DNA of 64,000 nt from PGZG01 sp046292765. Its GTDB lineage: Bacteria > Pseudomonadota > Gammaproteobacteria > Pseudomonadales > Alcanivoracaceae. Position 1 is the stretch's first letter. Each line of letters opens with the position of its first letter. The translations under genes were made by a program, and so were the position numbers. The notes below the pieces were generated by a model, which searched no databases, was not told the origin of the DNA, and worked only from the letters and a program-made list of their open reading frames with translations. The DNA is taken from positions 620,001 to 684,000 of the forward strand of contig JBKBQA010000001.1 in NCBI GenBank assembly GCA_046292765.1, read 5' to 3'. This document shows positions 17,927 to 27,100 of the stretch, piece after piece.

Positions 17927-18776
17927 TGGCGCTCCCCACTGGCGTCACATGCAACAATCTTATTGTTCTGCTGTCGGCACTGAGCACGGTGAAGTGGAAA
18001 CCACCGAAGTCGACCGACTCGTCCCGGGCGGGCAGCCGGCCGAACTGCTGCAGCACCAGTCCGCCGATGGTATCGAACTCTTCTTCACTGAGACGGCTGT
18101 CGAAGTGTTCGTTAAAATCCTCGATCGGCATCAGGGCCTTGACGGTGTATTCGTCACCACCCAGTTCCTTGATCAGGTAATCATCTTCGTCGATATCGTG
18201 CTCATCCTCAATCTCCCCGACGATCTGCTCCAGCACATCCTCGATGGTGACGAGGCCTGCGACGCCGCCATATTCGTTGACGACGATGGCCATATGGTTG
18301 CGACTGATGCGGAAATCCCGCAGCAGCGAGTCCAGTCGTTTCGATTCCGGGATGATCAGGGCCTGACGCAGGTGATCCTTGATGCTGAAGCGGTCCATCC
18401 GGGCGGGGTCCAGAATCAGCGCCAGCAGGTCCTTGGCCAGCAGCACGCCAAGGATCTCGTCCGGGTCATCACCGAGCACCGGGAAGCGGGAGTGGGCCGA
18501 TTCAATCACCGCCGGCAGGAATTCCCGCGGGTGGCTGGTGGCGCGAATGACCACCATCTGGGTGCGCGGGATCATCACATCGCGGACCTTCATGTCCGCC
18601 ATTTCCAGCGCGCCCTCGACGATGCCCAGCGTTTCGGTGTCCACCACCTCACGGTCGCGGGCTGAACGCATCAGCTCGACCAGATCCTCCCGACTAGTCG
18701 GCGCGCTGCCGAAAAACTCGGAAATCCGGTCAAGCCAAGTTCGGCCGGGGCTACTGTCGGAAACCTCTTCCGGCAT
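17889..18776 (-). CDS. corC: CorC/YbeX CBS-domain transporter-associated protein
   Basis: A 295-residue cytosolic protein with two CBS domains (about 65-190: VRDVMIPRTQMVVIRAT, GVLLAKDLLALIL, NHMAIVVNEYGGVAGLVTIEDVLEQIVGEI) and a C-terminal CorC_HlyC domain (FNEHFDSRLSEEEFDTIGGLVLQQFGRLP). It lacks the N-terminal membrane DUF21 domain, as expected for YbeX. Linked to Mg/Co handling and, with YbeY, to ribosome quality. Part of miaB-ybeZ-ybeY-corC, 14 nt after ybeY. Confidence 0.93.
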   Translation of the reverse strand: MPEEVSDSSPGRTWLDRISEFFGSAPTSREDLVELMRSARDREVVDTETLGIVEGALEMADMKVRDVMIPRTQMVVIRATSHPREFLPAVIESAHSRFPVLGDDPDEILGVLLAKDLLALILDPARMDRFSIKDHLRQALIIPESKRLDSLLRDFRISRNHMAIVVNEYGGVAGLVTIEDVLEQIVGEIEDEHDIDEDDYLIKELGGDEYTVKALMPIEDFNEHFDSRLSEEEFDTIGGLVLQQFGRLPARDESVDFGGFHFTVLSADSRTIRLLHVTPVGSANDTEARDGEDRT

Positions 18777-18790
18777 GACAAATCACTCCT

Positions 18791-19300
18791 TCAGGCGTGT
18801 TCAGTGTAGTAGGGGTTGGCAAAACCGAGGCTGTCCAGAATACGGATTTCCAGTGCCTCCATGATATCTGCGCCAGCGTCATCAACATGGTCATGGCCGA
18901 GCAGGTGTAGCACCCCGTGCACCACCATGTGTGCCCAGTGGGCTTGCGCGGTCTTGCCCTGTTCGATGGCTTCCCGTTCCACCACCGGGGCGCAGATGGC
19001 GATGTCACCAATGATGCCATCTCCGATCTCGTCACGCAGCGCTTCTGGCAACTCGTCGGGCAGTTCGAACGGGAACGACAGGACGTTGGTGGGCTTGTCT
19101 TTGCCACGGTATTCGCGGTTGAGACTCTGGCTTTCATCCTCGTCGACGATGCGGATGGCAATTTCACCGCGCGCACCCCCGGCCATCTGCGCTGCGGTTT
19201 TCGCCCACAGTTGTACATCCTGTGCCGAGGGCAGGCCAGTGGCCGGCAGCTCGGTCTGCAGATCAACGACCGGTATTGGTGTCACGTTCGTGGCGTTCAT
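18791..19300 (-). CDS. ybeY: Endoribonuclease YbeY
   Basis: A 169-residue zinc-dependent RNase for 16S rRNA maturation and 70S quality control. The metal motif H-G-V-L-H-L-L-G-H-D-H (H-x3-H-x5-H) is intact, preceded by the family's substrate-cleft region LNREYRGKDKPTNVLSFPFE. Start at 19300 (MNATNVTPIPV) preferred over 19312. It overlaps the 3' end of ybeZ by 38 nt in another frame, indicating coupled translation. Confidence 0.96.
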   Translation of the reverse strand: MNATNVTPIPVVDLQTELPATGLPSAQDVQLWAKTAAQMAGGARGEIAIRIVDEDESQSLNREYRGKDKPTNVLSFPFELPDELPEALRDEIGDGIIGDIAICAPVVEREAIEQGKTAQAHWAHMVVHGVLHLLGHDHVDDAGADIMEALEIRILDSLGFANPYYTEHA

Positions 19301-20243
19301 AGGCCTCAACAATACGCTGTACCAACGGGTGGCGCACCACGTCGCGGCTGTCGAACCGGGTCACACCGATATCCTTCTCGCCATCCAGCACCGTCAGGGC
19401 GTGGTTGAGGCCGGACTTGATGTGCTTGGGCAGGTCCACCTGGGTCATGTCGCCGGTAATCACGGCGCGCGAGCCAAAGCCGATCCGGGTCAGGAACATT
19501 TTCATCTGCTCCGGGGTGGTGTTCTGGCTCTCGTCCAGAATTACGAAGCTGCCGTTCAGGGTGCGGCCGCGCATGTAGGCCAGCGGCGCCACCTCGATAA
19601 CATTGCGCTCCATCAGCTTGGCCACCTTGTCGAAGCCGACCATCTCGTAGAGAGCGTCATACAGGGGGCGCAGATAGGGATCGATCTTTTCCGCCAGATC
19701 ACCAGGCAGGAAGCCGAGCTTTTCGCCTGCCTCCACCGCCGGACGTACCAGCAGGATGCGCTGGACTTCATTTTTTTCCAGCGCCTCGACCGCGCAGGCC
19801 ACCGCCAGCCAGGTCTTGCCGGTGCCGGCCGGGCCGACGCCGAAATTGATGTCATGGCGGCGGATCTTGCGGACATATTCGCGCTGGTGCTCGCCACGCG
19901 GCTTGATCTTGCCCCGCTGGGTGCGGATGACGATCTCGTCCTGGGGGAAATCGACGGTGTTATCTTCGGCGCCGGACTCCTGCAGATGCAGATGCACGGT
20001 TTCCGGCGACAGGTCGGAGCCGCCGGCGGTCTGTTCGTACAGGCGTCGCAGCACCTGCTGACCGATGCGCAGGGCCGGCTCCTCGCCGCTGAGCTGGAAC
20101 TCGTTGCCACGGTTACTGATATCGATGCCAAGGCGTCCGGAGATGTGCTTGATGTGCTCGTCAAGGTGGCCACACAGGTTGGCCAGGCGACGGGAGTCAT
20201 AGGGTTCAAGACTGACGGTGCGGATAGCTGATTGTGTCTTCAA
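19263..20243 (-). CDS. ybeZ: PhoH-family ATPase YbeZ
   Basis: A 326-residue P-loop ATPase of the single-domain PhoH type, a partner of YbeY in RNA metabolism. Walker A is G137-PAGTGKT144 (FGVGPAGTGKTWLAVA), Walker B FVILDESQN. MFLTRIGFGSRAVITGDMTQVDLP is a strongly conserved PhoH segment. Lies between miaB and ybeY. A second, PIN-fused PhoH protein is encoded at 38040-39536. Confidence 0.95.
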   Translation of the reverse strand: MKTQSAIRTVSLEPYDSRRLANLCGHLDEHIKHISGRLGIDISNRGNEFQLSGEEPALRIGQQVLRRLYEQTAGGSDLSPETVHLHLQESGAEDNTVDFPQDEIVIRTQRGKIKPRGEHQREYVRKIRRHDINFGVGPAGTGKTWLAVACAVEALEKNEVQRILLVRPAVEAGEKLGFLPGDLAEKIDPYLRPLYDALYEMVGFDKVAKLMERNVIEVAPLAYMRGRTLNGSFVILDESQNTTPEQMKMFLTRIGFGSRAVITGDMTQVDLPKHIKSGLNHALTVLDGEKDIGVTRFDSRDVVRHPLVQRIVEAYERHERDTNTGR

Positions 20244-20546
20244 GCGGTGTCTCAGGCCTCGTTGGCGTTCGGTGATAGTGCAAGGATAGCGCCTGTGCGG
20301 GGGTGGCGACCACCTTGGCGGGTGGTACTGGTGAGTTCGGCACGACAGATGGGCAAGTAGCAGGATGCGAGGCTAGAAGCGGGAGCGGCCTTTGCCGGGA
20401 CCTTCGGAGCCATGGATGGCGGAGAAGAGCTACAGGGACGTACTCGTGCGTGTCCCGGCAAAGGCCGCTCCCGCTTCTGGCCGGGCGACGTGCACGGGCC
20501 TCACATCCTGCTGTCTGCCCGGCTTTTCGTGGCAGTATTGACGCTG
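20244..20546. other. Intergenic region between miaB and ybeZ, mostly repeat
   Basis: About 300 nt without a credible gene. It holds the perfect inverted repeat at 20375-20478 and a GC-rich stretch with near-palindromic GGTGGCGACCACC around 20300. Short reading frames here are repeat translations. miaB and ybeZ usually sit closer together, so the repeat looks inserted. Confidence 0.6.
20375..20478. repeat. REP-like perfect 26-bp inverted repeat
   Basis: Left arm 20375-20400 (AGAAGCGGGAGCGGCC continuing TTTGCCGGGA) and right arm 20453-20478 are exact reverse complements, separated by 52 nt. The core GGGAGCGGCC relates it to the palindromes at 5473 and 10150 and to a lone half at 41623. Transcribed, it would fold into a very stable hairpin between miaB and ybeZ. 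Confidence 0.85.
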
Positions 20547-21911
20547 CTACAACGCCGGATGGGTCAGCGGGACGCGGTCGTCCGCCAGTACCACCTCGGT
20601 GCCACGCAACGAGTTGGGGAAGGCCTCGCTGATGGTCAGCTCGACGAAGTGGCCGATGAGATCGTCCGGGGCGCGGAAGTTGACCACCCGGTTGTTCTCG
20701 GTGCGGCCGCGCAGCTCGCCCGGATCCTTTTTCGAGACCCCTTCCACCAGCACCCGCTGGCGGCTGCCAACCATGCGTCGGCTGATCTCCTGGGCATTTT
20801 GCAGGATGCGTTGCTGCAGCAGGGCAAGGCGCTGCTTCTTCACTTCCATCGGCACATCATCCGGCATGTCTGCGGCTGGCGTGCCGGGGCGGGCGCTGTA
20901 GATGAAACTGAATGAGGTATCGAAACCGATGTCGGCGATCAGATTCATGGTGGCTTCGAAATCCGCATCGGTTTCGCCGGGGAAGCCGATAATAAAATCG
21001 GAGCTGAACGAGATGTCCGGGCGAATCCTTTTCAACCGGCGCAGCTTCGACTTGTATTCAAGTACGGTGTGATTGCGCTTCATCATGGCGAGGATGCGAT
21101 CCGAGCCGGATTGCACCGGCAGGTGCAAATGGCTGACCAGCGCCGGCACCTCCTCGTAGACGGCAATCAGGCTGTCGGAAAACTCCACCGGATGGCTGGT
21201 GGTGTAGCGGATCCGGCCGATGCCGTCGATGTTATTGATCAGCACGATCAGTTCGGCCAGATCGCAAATGCCACCTTCGCCGTCGTCGCCACGGTAGGCG
21301 TTGACGTTCTGACCCAGCAGGTTCACTTCGCGCACGCCCTGATCAGCCAGATGGCGCACTTCGGCAAGCACATCGGCCAGAGGCCGGCTGACTTCCTCGC
21401 CGCGGGTGTAGGGCACCACGCAGAATGTGCAGTATTTGGAGCAGCCTTCCATGATCGACACGAACGCGGTGGGGCCGTCTACGGAGGGCTCCGGCAGGCT
21501 GTCGAACTTCTCGATCTCCGGGAAGCTCACATCAATGGCGAAGCCCTTGTCGGAACGTGCCTCGTTGATCAGGTTGGGGAGCCGGTGCAGGGTCTGCGGA
21601 CCGAACACCACGTCCACATACGGCGCCCGCTCGCGAATGGCTTCGCCTTCCTGGGAGGCAACGCAGCCACCTACACCGATGATCAGACCCGGCTTTTTCG
21701 CCTTCAGCTGCTTCCAGCGGCCGAGCTCGCTGAACACCTTCTCCTGCGCTTTTTCGCGGATCGAGCAGGTGTTCAGCAGCAGGACGTCGGCGTCCTCCGG
21801 CCGGTCGGTGATTTCCAGACCGTGGCTGGCGTCCAGCAGGTCGGCCATCCGCGACGAGTCGTACTCGTTCATCTGGCAACCATGGGTCTGGATGTACAGT
21901 TTCTGCACCAT
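20547..21911 (-). CDS. miaB: tRNA-2-methylthio-N6-dimethylallyladenosine synthase
   Basis: A 454-residue radical-SAM methylthiotransferase that modifies A37 of tRNAs reading UNN codons. The UPF0004 cluster cysteines are C12, C49 and C83; the radical-SAM cluster is C157-x3-C161-x2-C164 (CSKYCTFC). A C-terminal TRAM domain follows (QRVLVEGVSKKDPGELRGRTENNRVVNF). ATG at 21911 (MVQKLYIQTHGCQ) fits the family; the upstream TTG at 21941 would add ten residues. First gene of miaB-ybeZ-ybeY-corC. Confidence 0.96.
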   Translation of the reverse strand: MVQKLYIQTHGCQMNEYDSSRMADLLDASHGLEITDRPEDADVLLLNTCSIREKAQEKVFSELGRWKQLKAKKPGLIIGVGGCVASQEGEAIRERAPYVDVVFGPQTLHRLPNLINEARSDKGFAIDVSFPEIEKFDSLPEPSVDGPTAFVSIMEGCSKYCTFCVVPYTRGEEVSRPLADVLAEVRHLADQGVREVNLLGQNVNAYRGDDGEGGICDLAELIVLINNIDGIGRIRYTTSHPVEFSDSLIAVYEEVPALVSHLHLPVQSGSDRILAMMKRNHTVLEYKSKLRRLKRIRPDISFSSDFIIGFPGETDADFEATMNLIADIGFDTSFSFIYSARPGTPAADMPDDVPMEVKKQRLALLQQRILQNAQEISRRMVGSRQRVLVEGVSKKDPGELRGRTENNRVVNFRAPDDLIGHFVELTISEAFPNSLRGTEVVLADDRVPLTHPAL

Positions 21912-21993
21912 CGGGGAACCGGCCTGCGAAAGCTTTGACAAAAGGGGCCGGGATTATACCCTGTGCCCCCTGATTAGCGAACCGGAGAGACTC

Positions 21994-22575
21994 ATGAAAC
22001 CTGCCATCTGGCGCCCACTGCTGGTCTTGATGCTGGCGCTGGGGCTGGCCGCCTGCCAGGAGCCCCGGCCGGAACTGCCGGTCAATAACCGGCTCGGCGG
22101 CGACTTTGTCCTGCTCGACCAGCAGGGTCTGATGTTCAATTCCGAGGATCTGCGCGGCAAGCTGGTGCTGATGTTTTTCGGCTTCACCCATTGCCCTGAC
22201 ATCTGTCCGGCCACGCTGGCCCGCACTGTTAGCATCTGGAAAGAGCTCAGTGAGCGGGAGCGGCGTCAGGTGCAGGTGGTATTTGTCACCTTCGATGCTG
22301 AGCGCGACACCCCGGATCACCTGCGGGATTATCTGGCCTTCTTCGATCCGTCCGTGATTGGCCTCACCGGCACCCGCGAGGCGCTGGCGGAGGTCGCCAG
22401 CCGCTATGGTGTGGTGTATATGAAGGAGCCAGCGGAAGAGGGTAGTGAACAAGACTACATGTTTGCCCACAGCGATTTTGTCTACCTGCTCGACGGTGAG
22501 GGCCGAGTGCGCAAGCTGTTCAAGTCCCAGTTTGACCAGGAGGAGATGCTCCGTGATGTCCGCAGCCTGCTCTAG
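21994..22575 (+). CDS. SCO1/SenC-family copper chaperone lipoprotein
   Basis: A 193-residue thioredoxin-fold lipoprotein that delivers copper to, or reduces, the CuA site of cytochrome oxidase. Lipobox GLAAC with Cys21. The copper motif is C67-P-D-I-C71 in FFGFTHCPDICPATL. The distal histidine ligand is in FAHSDFVYLLD. It starts a three-gene set: the PCuAC gene overlaps its end by 20 nt, and an EEP-family gene follows. Divergent from miaB. The oxidase it may serve is at 56-60 kb. Confidence 0.93.
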   Translation: MKPAIWRPLLVLMLALGLAACQEPRPELPVNNRLGGDFVLLDQQGLMFNSEDLRGKLVLMFFGFTHCPDICPATLARTVSIWKELSERERRQVQVVFVTFDAERDTPDHLRDYLAFFDPSVIGLTGTREALAEVASRYGVVYMKEPAEEGSEQDYMFAHSDFVYLLDGEGRVRKLFKSQFDQEEMLRDVRSLL

Positions 22576-22987
22576 AGTTGTTGCGATAGTTGCCCTGCTG
22601 TCCCTGAGTGGCGGGGTGCTGGCCGAGCTGGTTATCAAAGATGGCTGGGTGCGAGCGACGCCGCCGAATTCGCGCACCTCCGCCGCCTATTTCACCCTCA
22701 TCAATCAGGGGGATGAGGCGCTGGTCATTACCCGAGCCAGCGCCAGCACCGCCGGTGCGGCCGAGCTGCATAACTGGGTGGAGCGCGACGATGGCATGAA
22801 GCGCATGGTGCGGATGCGGGAAGTGCCAGTGGCGCCGGGCGAAGCAATCCTGTTCGAGCCCGGCGGCAAACACATGATGATGTTCCGGCTCGATCCGGTG
22901 CCGGCGCTGGGCGATATCGTCACGCTTTGTGTCGGCACGGAAACGGGCGTTGAGGCCTGCACCGAGGCGCCGGTTCGCCAGCCCTGA
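22556..22987 (+). CDS. PCuAC periplasmic copper chaperone
   Basis: A 143-residue secreted protein with signal peptide ending near GGVLA (residues 19-23). The PCuAC copper motif H(M)X10MX21HXM is present as H72, M84, H106 and M108; position 73 is Asn instead of Met. PCuAC loads copper onto SCO or directly into oxidase sites. It overlaps the SCO gene by 20 nt in another frame, so the pair is translationally linked. Confidence 0.92.
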   Translation: MSAACSRVVAIVALLSLSGGVLAELVIKDGWVRATPPNSRTSAAYFTLINQGDEALVITRASASTAGAAELHNWVERDDGMKRMVRMREVPVAPGEAILFEPGGKHMMMFRLDPVPALGDIVTLCVGTETGVEACTEAPVRQP

Positions 22988-22989
22988 CC

Positions 22990-23937
22990 ATGTCTGCTAT
23001 CTGGCGTCAGGGTCTTGCCGCGCTGGCGGCACTGCTGCTCAGCCTGTCGGCGCTGGCCTGTCCGGTGCCCGATAGGGTGGTGCCGGTATCTGCAGCAGAC
23101 GACCACGAGCTCACGGTGGCCACCCAGAATCTGTGGCGTCTGGTAGCCGCTGAACTCAGCGCCGAACAACAGCAGGCGCGCTTGCGCGCCTGGTCCCGCC
23201 AATTGCGTGATGTTCTGCAATATCCCCACATCCTTGTGGTGCAGGAGGTCGATACCCTGACCATGCTGGAATCGCTTGCCGCGCAGGTGGTGGCTGACGG
23301 CGGGCCGCGCTATCGCAGTCTGCTGATTGATGGCAACGATCCGTCTGGCATTGATGTGGCGGTGCTGGTGCGCGAACCGGTGCAAGTGGGCAAGGTGCAG
23401 GCCCTGTTCGCCCGCCAGCGGCAAGGACAGCACTGGCTGTTCAGCCGCCCGCCGTTGCATGTGGAGATTGTTGCGCCGCTCCGCTTCGATCTGCTGGCGT
23501 TGCATCTGCGCAGCGGCCATGGGCTCGACGATCGCCAGCGCGCGGCGCGGGTGAAGAGCACCCGTGAGGCGCAGGCAAAGGCCGTGCGGCGCTGGGCCGA
23601 AGGACGGATGGCGGAAGGCCGGGCGCTGTTACTGGCCGGCGATTTGAACAGTGCGCCGACGGCGGACGACTACGGTGTGCCACTCGCCATTCTCGATCGA
23701 CCGCCCTTGTGGTCCGCCTGGCAGAAGGTGCCTGAGCCGGAGCGCTTTTCCTACATCTACCGTTGCCAACGGCAGGCCATTGACCATCTGCTGTTGTCGC
23801 CGTCATTGCGCGAACGTGTCGTGCGTGTCGAGGTCAGTCGCGGCAATGCCGGCCGCTATCGCACCCTGTATGGCAGTGGTGGCGCTGGCACCGTGGTGTC
23901 GGATCACGATGCCCTCAAGGCGTATCTCAGGTTCTAG
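22990..23937 (+). CDS. Secreted endonuclease/exonuclease/phosphatase-family protein
   Basis: A 315-residue protein with a signal peptide (to about residue 23, ALLLSLSALA) and an EEP (DNase I-like) fold: VATQNLWRL, VVQEVDTLTML, LLALHLRSGHGLDD, LLLAGDLNSAPT, and the C-terminal SDHDALKAYL with the catalytic DH pair. The substrate (nucleic acid, phosphoinositide or other phosphodiester) cannot be assigned. It starts 2 nt after the PCuAC gene, so is cotranscribed with copper genes for no obvious reason. Confidence 0.85.
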   Translation: MSAIWRQGLAALAALLLSLSALACPVPDRVVPVSAADDHELTVATQNLWRLVAAELSAEQQQARLRAWSRQLRDVLQYPHILVVQEVDTLTMLESLAAQVVADGGPRYRSLLIDGNDPSGIDVAVLVREPVQVGKVQALFARQRQGQHWLFSRPPLHVEIVAPLRFDLLALHLRSGHGLDDRQRAARVKSTREAQAKAVRRWAEGRMAEGRALLLAGDLNSAPTADDYGVPLAILDRPPLWSAWQKVPEPERFSYIYRCQRQAIDHLLLSPSLRERVVRVEVSRGNAGRYRTLYGSGGAGTVVSDHDALKAYLRF

Positions 23938-23959
23938 TTGGAAGCACGGCCTTCTCGCT

Positions 23960-23976
23960 TGCTTCATGATGGTGCA
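23960..23976. promoter_or_regulatory. NtrC-like enhancer site upstream of uca
   Basis: TGCTTCATGATGGTGCA against the NtrC consensus TGCACCAAAATGGTGCA: 13 of 17 positions agree, with the right half-site (ATGGTGCA) complete. Its centre is about 118 nt upstream of the -24 element at 24084, a normal distance for NtrC. An AT-rich stretch at about 24028-24055 lies between and could bend, but I see no clear IHF consensus there. Confidence 0.65.
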
Positions 23977-24083
23977 AGTTGGTTCGCTATCAGACTATAC
24001 CGGCCCTTGCTGCAGGCCCCGTCCTCTGAAATAAAACTTTTATAAAACATACCATTGGCTTTTCCGTTCTGGCCCGCTGCCTG

Positions 24084-24099
24084 TTGGCACGCTGCTTGC
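24084..24099 (+). promoter_or_regulatory. Sigma-54 promoter of the uca-urt operon
   Basis: TTGGCACG-N4-TTGC matches the -24/-12 consensus YTGGCACG-N4-TTGC at every position of the two elements. Predicted start of transcription is near 24110, giving a leader of about 58 nt before the uca ATG. Together with the site at 23960 it implies nitrogen-limitation control. Confidence 0.8.
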
Positions 24100-24116
24100 G
24101 TCGTACTGTGCGCAAT

Positions 24117-24128
24117 CTTGTGTACAAG
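24117..24128. promoter_or_regulatory. GntR/FCD-type operator palindrome
   Basis: CTTGTGTACAAG is a 12-nt palindrome of the TTGTNNACAA form bound by FCD-subfamily GntR regulators. It lies just past the predicted sigma-54 start site and is flanked by TGCGCA on both sides (24109-24114 and 24133-24138). The likely ligand-responsive repressor is the GntR protein encoded downstream of uca at 27808. Confidence 0.65.
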
Positions 24129-24167
24129 AAGGTGCGCAACCTACATCAACGCGGCAGGGAAGAGGTC

Positions 24168-27100
24168 ATGTTCAGTAAGGTTCTGATAGCCAATCGTGGT
24201 GAAATTGCTGTTCGCATCATTCGTACTCTGCGCCGTCTGGGTATCGCCAGCGTGGCGGTCTACTCTGACTCGGACCGCAGTAGCATGCACGTGCGTGAAG
24301 CAGATGAAGCTGTGCACATCGGCGGTTCCGCGGCTGCAGAAAGTTATCTTCAGGACGAAGCCATCATTGATGCCGCGGTCCGGACCGGCGCGCAGGCAAT
24401 CATTCCCGGTTATGGGTTTCTCTCCGAAAACGCGGCGTTTGCCGAGGCCTGTTCTCAGGCAAATATCGTATTTGTAGGTCCGACACCACAGCAGTTACGT
24501 CAGTTTGGCCTGAAGCACGAGGCCCGTGCTCTGGCCGAGCAGGCTGGCGTGCCGCTGACACCGGGTACAGGGCTTTTGAAGAGTATTGATGACGCCGTTG
24601 TTGCCGCTGACCGCATCGGTTACCCGGTAATGCTGAAGAGCACTGCAGGCGGCGGCGGTATCGGATTGTCCCGCTGTGATGATGAGCTCGCTCTCCGGGC
24701 TGCGTTTGAATCTGTGCAGCGTCTTGGGCAAAGCTTTTTCAGCGATGCCGGTGTCTTCATCGAGCGATTTATCGATAAGGCACGTCATGTTGAGGTGCAG
24801 ATATTTGGCGATGGCGCAGGCAATGTCATCGCCCTCGGCGAGCGAGACTGCTCCATCCAGCGCCGCAACCAGAAGGTTGTTGAAGAGACGCCAGCTCCGG
24901 GGTTGCCGTCAGCGGTAAGAGACAGCTTGATGGCGGCTGCGGTGAGCCTCGGCAAGTCAGTATGTTATCAATCCGCAGGAACAGTTGAATTTATATACGA
25001 CGCATTGCGACAGGAGTTCTATTTCCTCGAGGTCAATACCCGGCTTCAGGTAGAGCATGGTATTACCGAGGCGGTGACCGGCATTGATCTGGTCGAATGG
25101 ATGTTGCTCGTTGCCGCCGGACAGTCGCCGGATTTCACCGCCGTTGAGGTCAATCCGAGCGGGTGGGCCATGGAGGTGCGCCTCTACGCGGAAGATCCGG
25201 TAAGAAACTTTCAGCCTTCTCCTGGCACACTCACAGAGGTAAGTTTTCCTGCCAATGTGCGTATTGACGGATGGGTTGATACCGGCACAGAGGTAAGCGC
25301 GTATTACGATCCGATGCTGGCCAAGCTGATTGTTCATGCGCCGGATCGGCCCGCCGCCATTGCCGCCATGAAGCAGGCACTCGATAGCAGTCGGCTATGT
25401 GGTATTGCCACCAATCTGGATTATCTTCGATCCATTCTCGATTCGGCAGATTTTGCCAGCGGCAATGTGTCGACGCGATATCTGGACAGTTTCAGCTATG
25501 CGCCAAAGGCGATGGAAGTGCTGAGTCCGGGTACCTATACCACGGTGCAGGATTATCCCGGGCGGTTGGGGTACTGGCATATTGGCGTCCCGCCATCAGG
25601 GCCAATGGACGATTACGCTTTCCGTATGGCCAACCGGATTGTGGGCAATGATGCGGCAGCTGCTGCTCTGGAATGCACCATTATTGGCCCGGCGCTGCGT
25701 TTTCATAGTGATGCCCTGATTGCGCTCACCGGTGCGGAGAGTCAGGCCACGCTGGATGGCAAGTCCATCGGTTTCTGGCAGCCGGTAAAGGTGCTGGCCG
25801 GACAGGTTCTGAATGTCGGCAAGGCCGTTTCCGGTTGTCGAACCTATCTGGCTGTGCGTCACGGGATAGATGTTCCCGAGTATCTTGGCAGTAAAGCCAC
25901 TTTCGCGCTCGGCCAGTTCGGCGGTCATGCTGGCCGACCACTGCGTGCCGGGGATTTGCTCGAAATTGCTCAGGGTCGACCGGGTTGTCCGACCCCGGCA
26001 CCGGCATACGAGCCCGCTGCTGCCCCGGCAGAGCTGCGTCCGCAGTACCCGACGGAATGGGACATCGCCGTCCTTTATGGTCCCCATGGCGCGCCAGATT
26101 TCTTTCGCCCGGAATCTATGGAAGAGTTTTTCAGCGCGTCGTGGGAGGTGCATTACAACTCCAACCGACTTGGAATACGGCTGAATGGGCCGAAACCGAG
26201 TTGGACGCGTACCGACGGGGGTGAGGCCGGTCTGCATCCCTCGAACATTCATGATTGCGAGTATGCGATAGGGAGCATCAACTTTACCGGCGACATGCCC
26301 GTCATTCTCACCCGGGATGGACCAAGTCTGGGCGGGTTCGTATGCCCGGTTACCATCTGTAAAGCCGAGCTATGGAAGGTTGGTCAGGTCAAGCCCGGGG
26401 ATCGCATCCGCTTTCGTTGTATCGGCTACGCAGAGGCTGCGGCGCTGGAGATCGCTCAGGATCGATCAATCGAGTCGCTGTCTGTCATCGCGCCTGCAGT
26501 GCAGCCAGATATCGCCATAGTACCCCGAGACACGGTATCGGAGGCCGTGCTTGCCGAATTGCCGGCGCTTTCGGACCGGCCCTCGGTGGCATACAGGCAG
26601 GCGGGAGATCGCTATGTGCTGATCGAGTATGGGGAAAATGTGCTCGATATCTCCCTGCGCTTCAGAGTCCATGCGCTCATGCAGGCGCTGCATGCCAACC
26701 CGGTAAATGGAATCATAGAGCTATCTCCCGGGGTGAGATCCCTGCAGGTAAATTATGACAGCCGGATCATCTGCCAACGCGATTTGATTAACACGTTGCT
26801 GGATGTTGAAAGCCAGCTGCCGCCTGTCAGCGACATGAAGGTTGCAACCCGCATTGTCCGCATGCCGCTTGCGTTTGAAGATGAGGCAACACTGGATGCT
26901 GTTGCCCGCTACCGCCAGTCTGTTCGCGACACTGCGCCCTGGCTGCCAAGCAATGTGGAGTTTATCCGTCGCATCAACGGTCTTGATAGCGTCGATGAGG
27001 TGAAGCAGATCATCTACGACGCAAGCTATATGGTGCTTGGCCTCGGTGATGTCTATCTTGGTGCGCCCTGTGCTGTTCCGGTGGATCCCCGGCACCGTCT

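Noticed and set aside
20252..20461. Short minus-strand frame between miaB and ybeZ
   Set aside because: It is a translation of the inverted repeat and low-complexity sequence.
24084..24167. N-terminal extension of urea carboxylase
   Set aside because: The extension would overlap the sigma-54 element and the GntR palindrome; the family N-terminus MFSKVLIANRGEIA starts at 24168.
23938..24167. Guanidine (ykkC) riboswitch upstream of uca
   Set aside because: The conserved ykkC core elements were not found. The space is taken by NtrC, sigma-54 and GntR signals.
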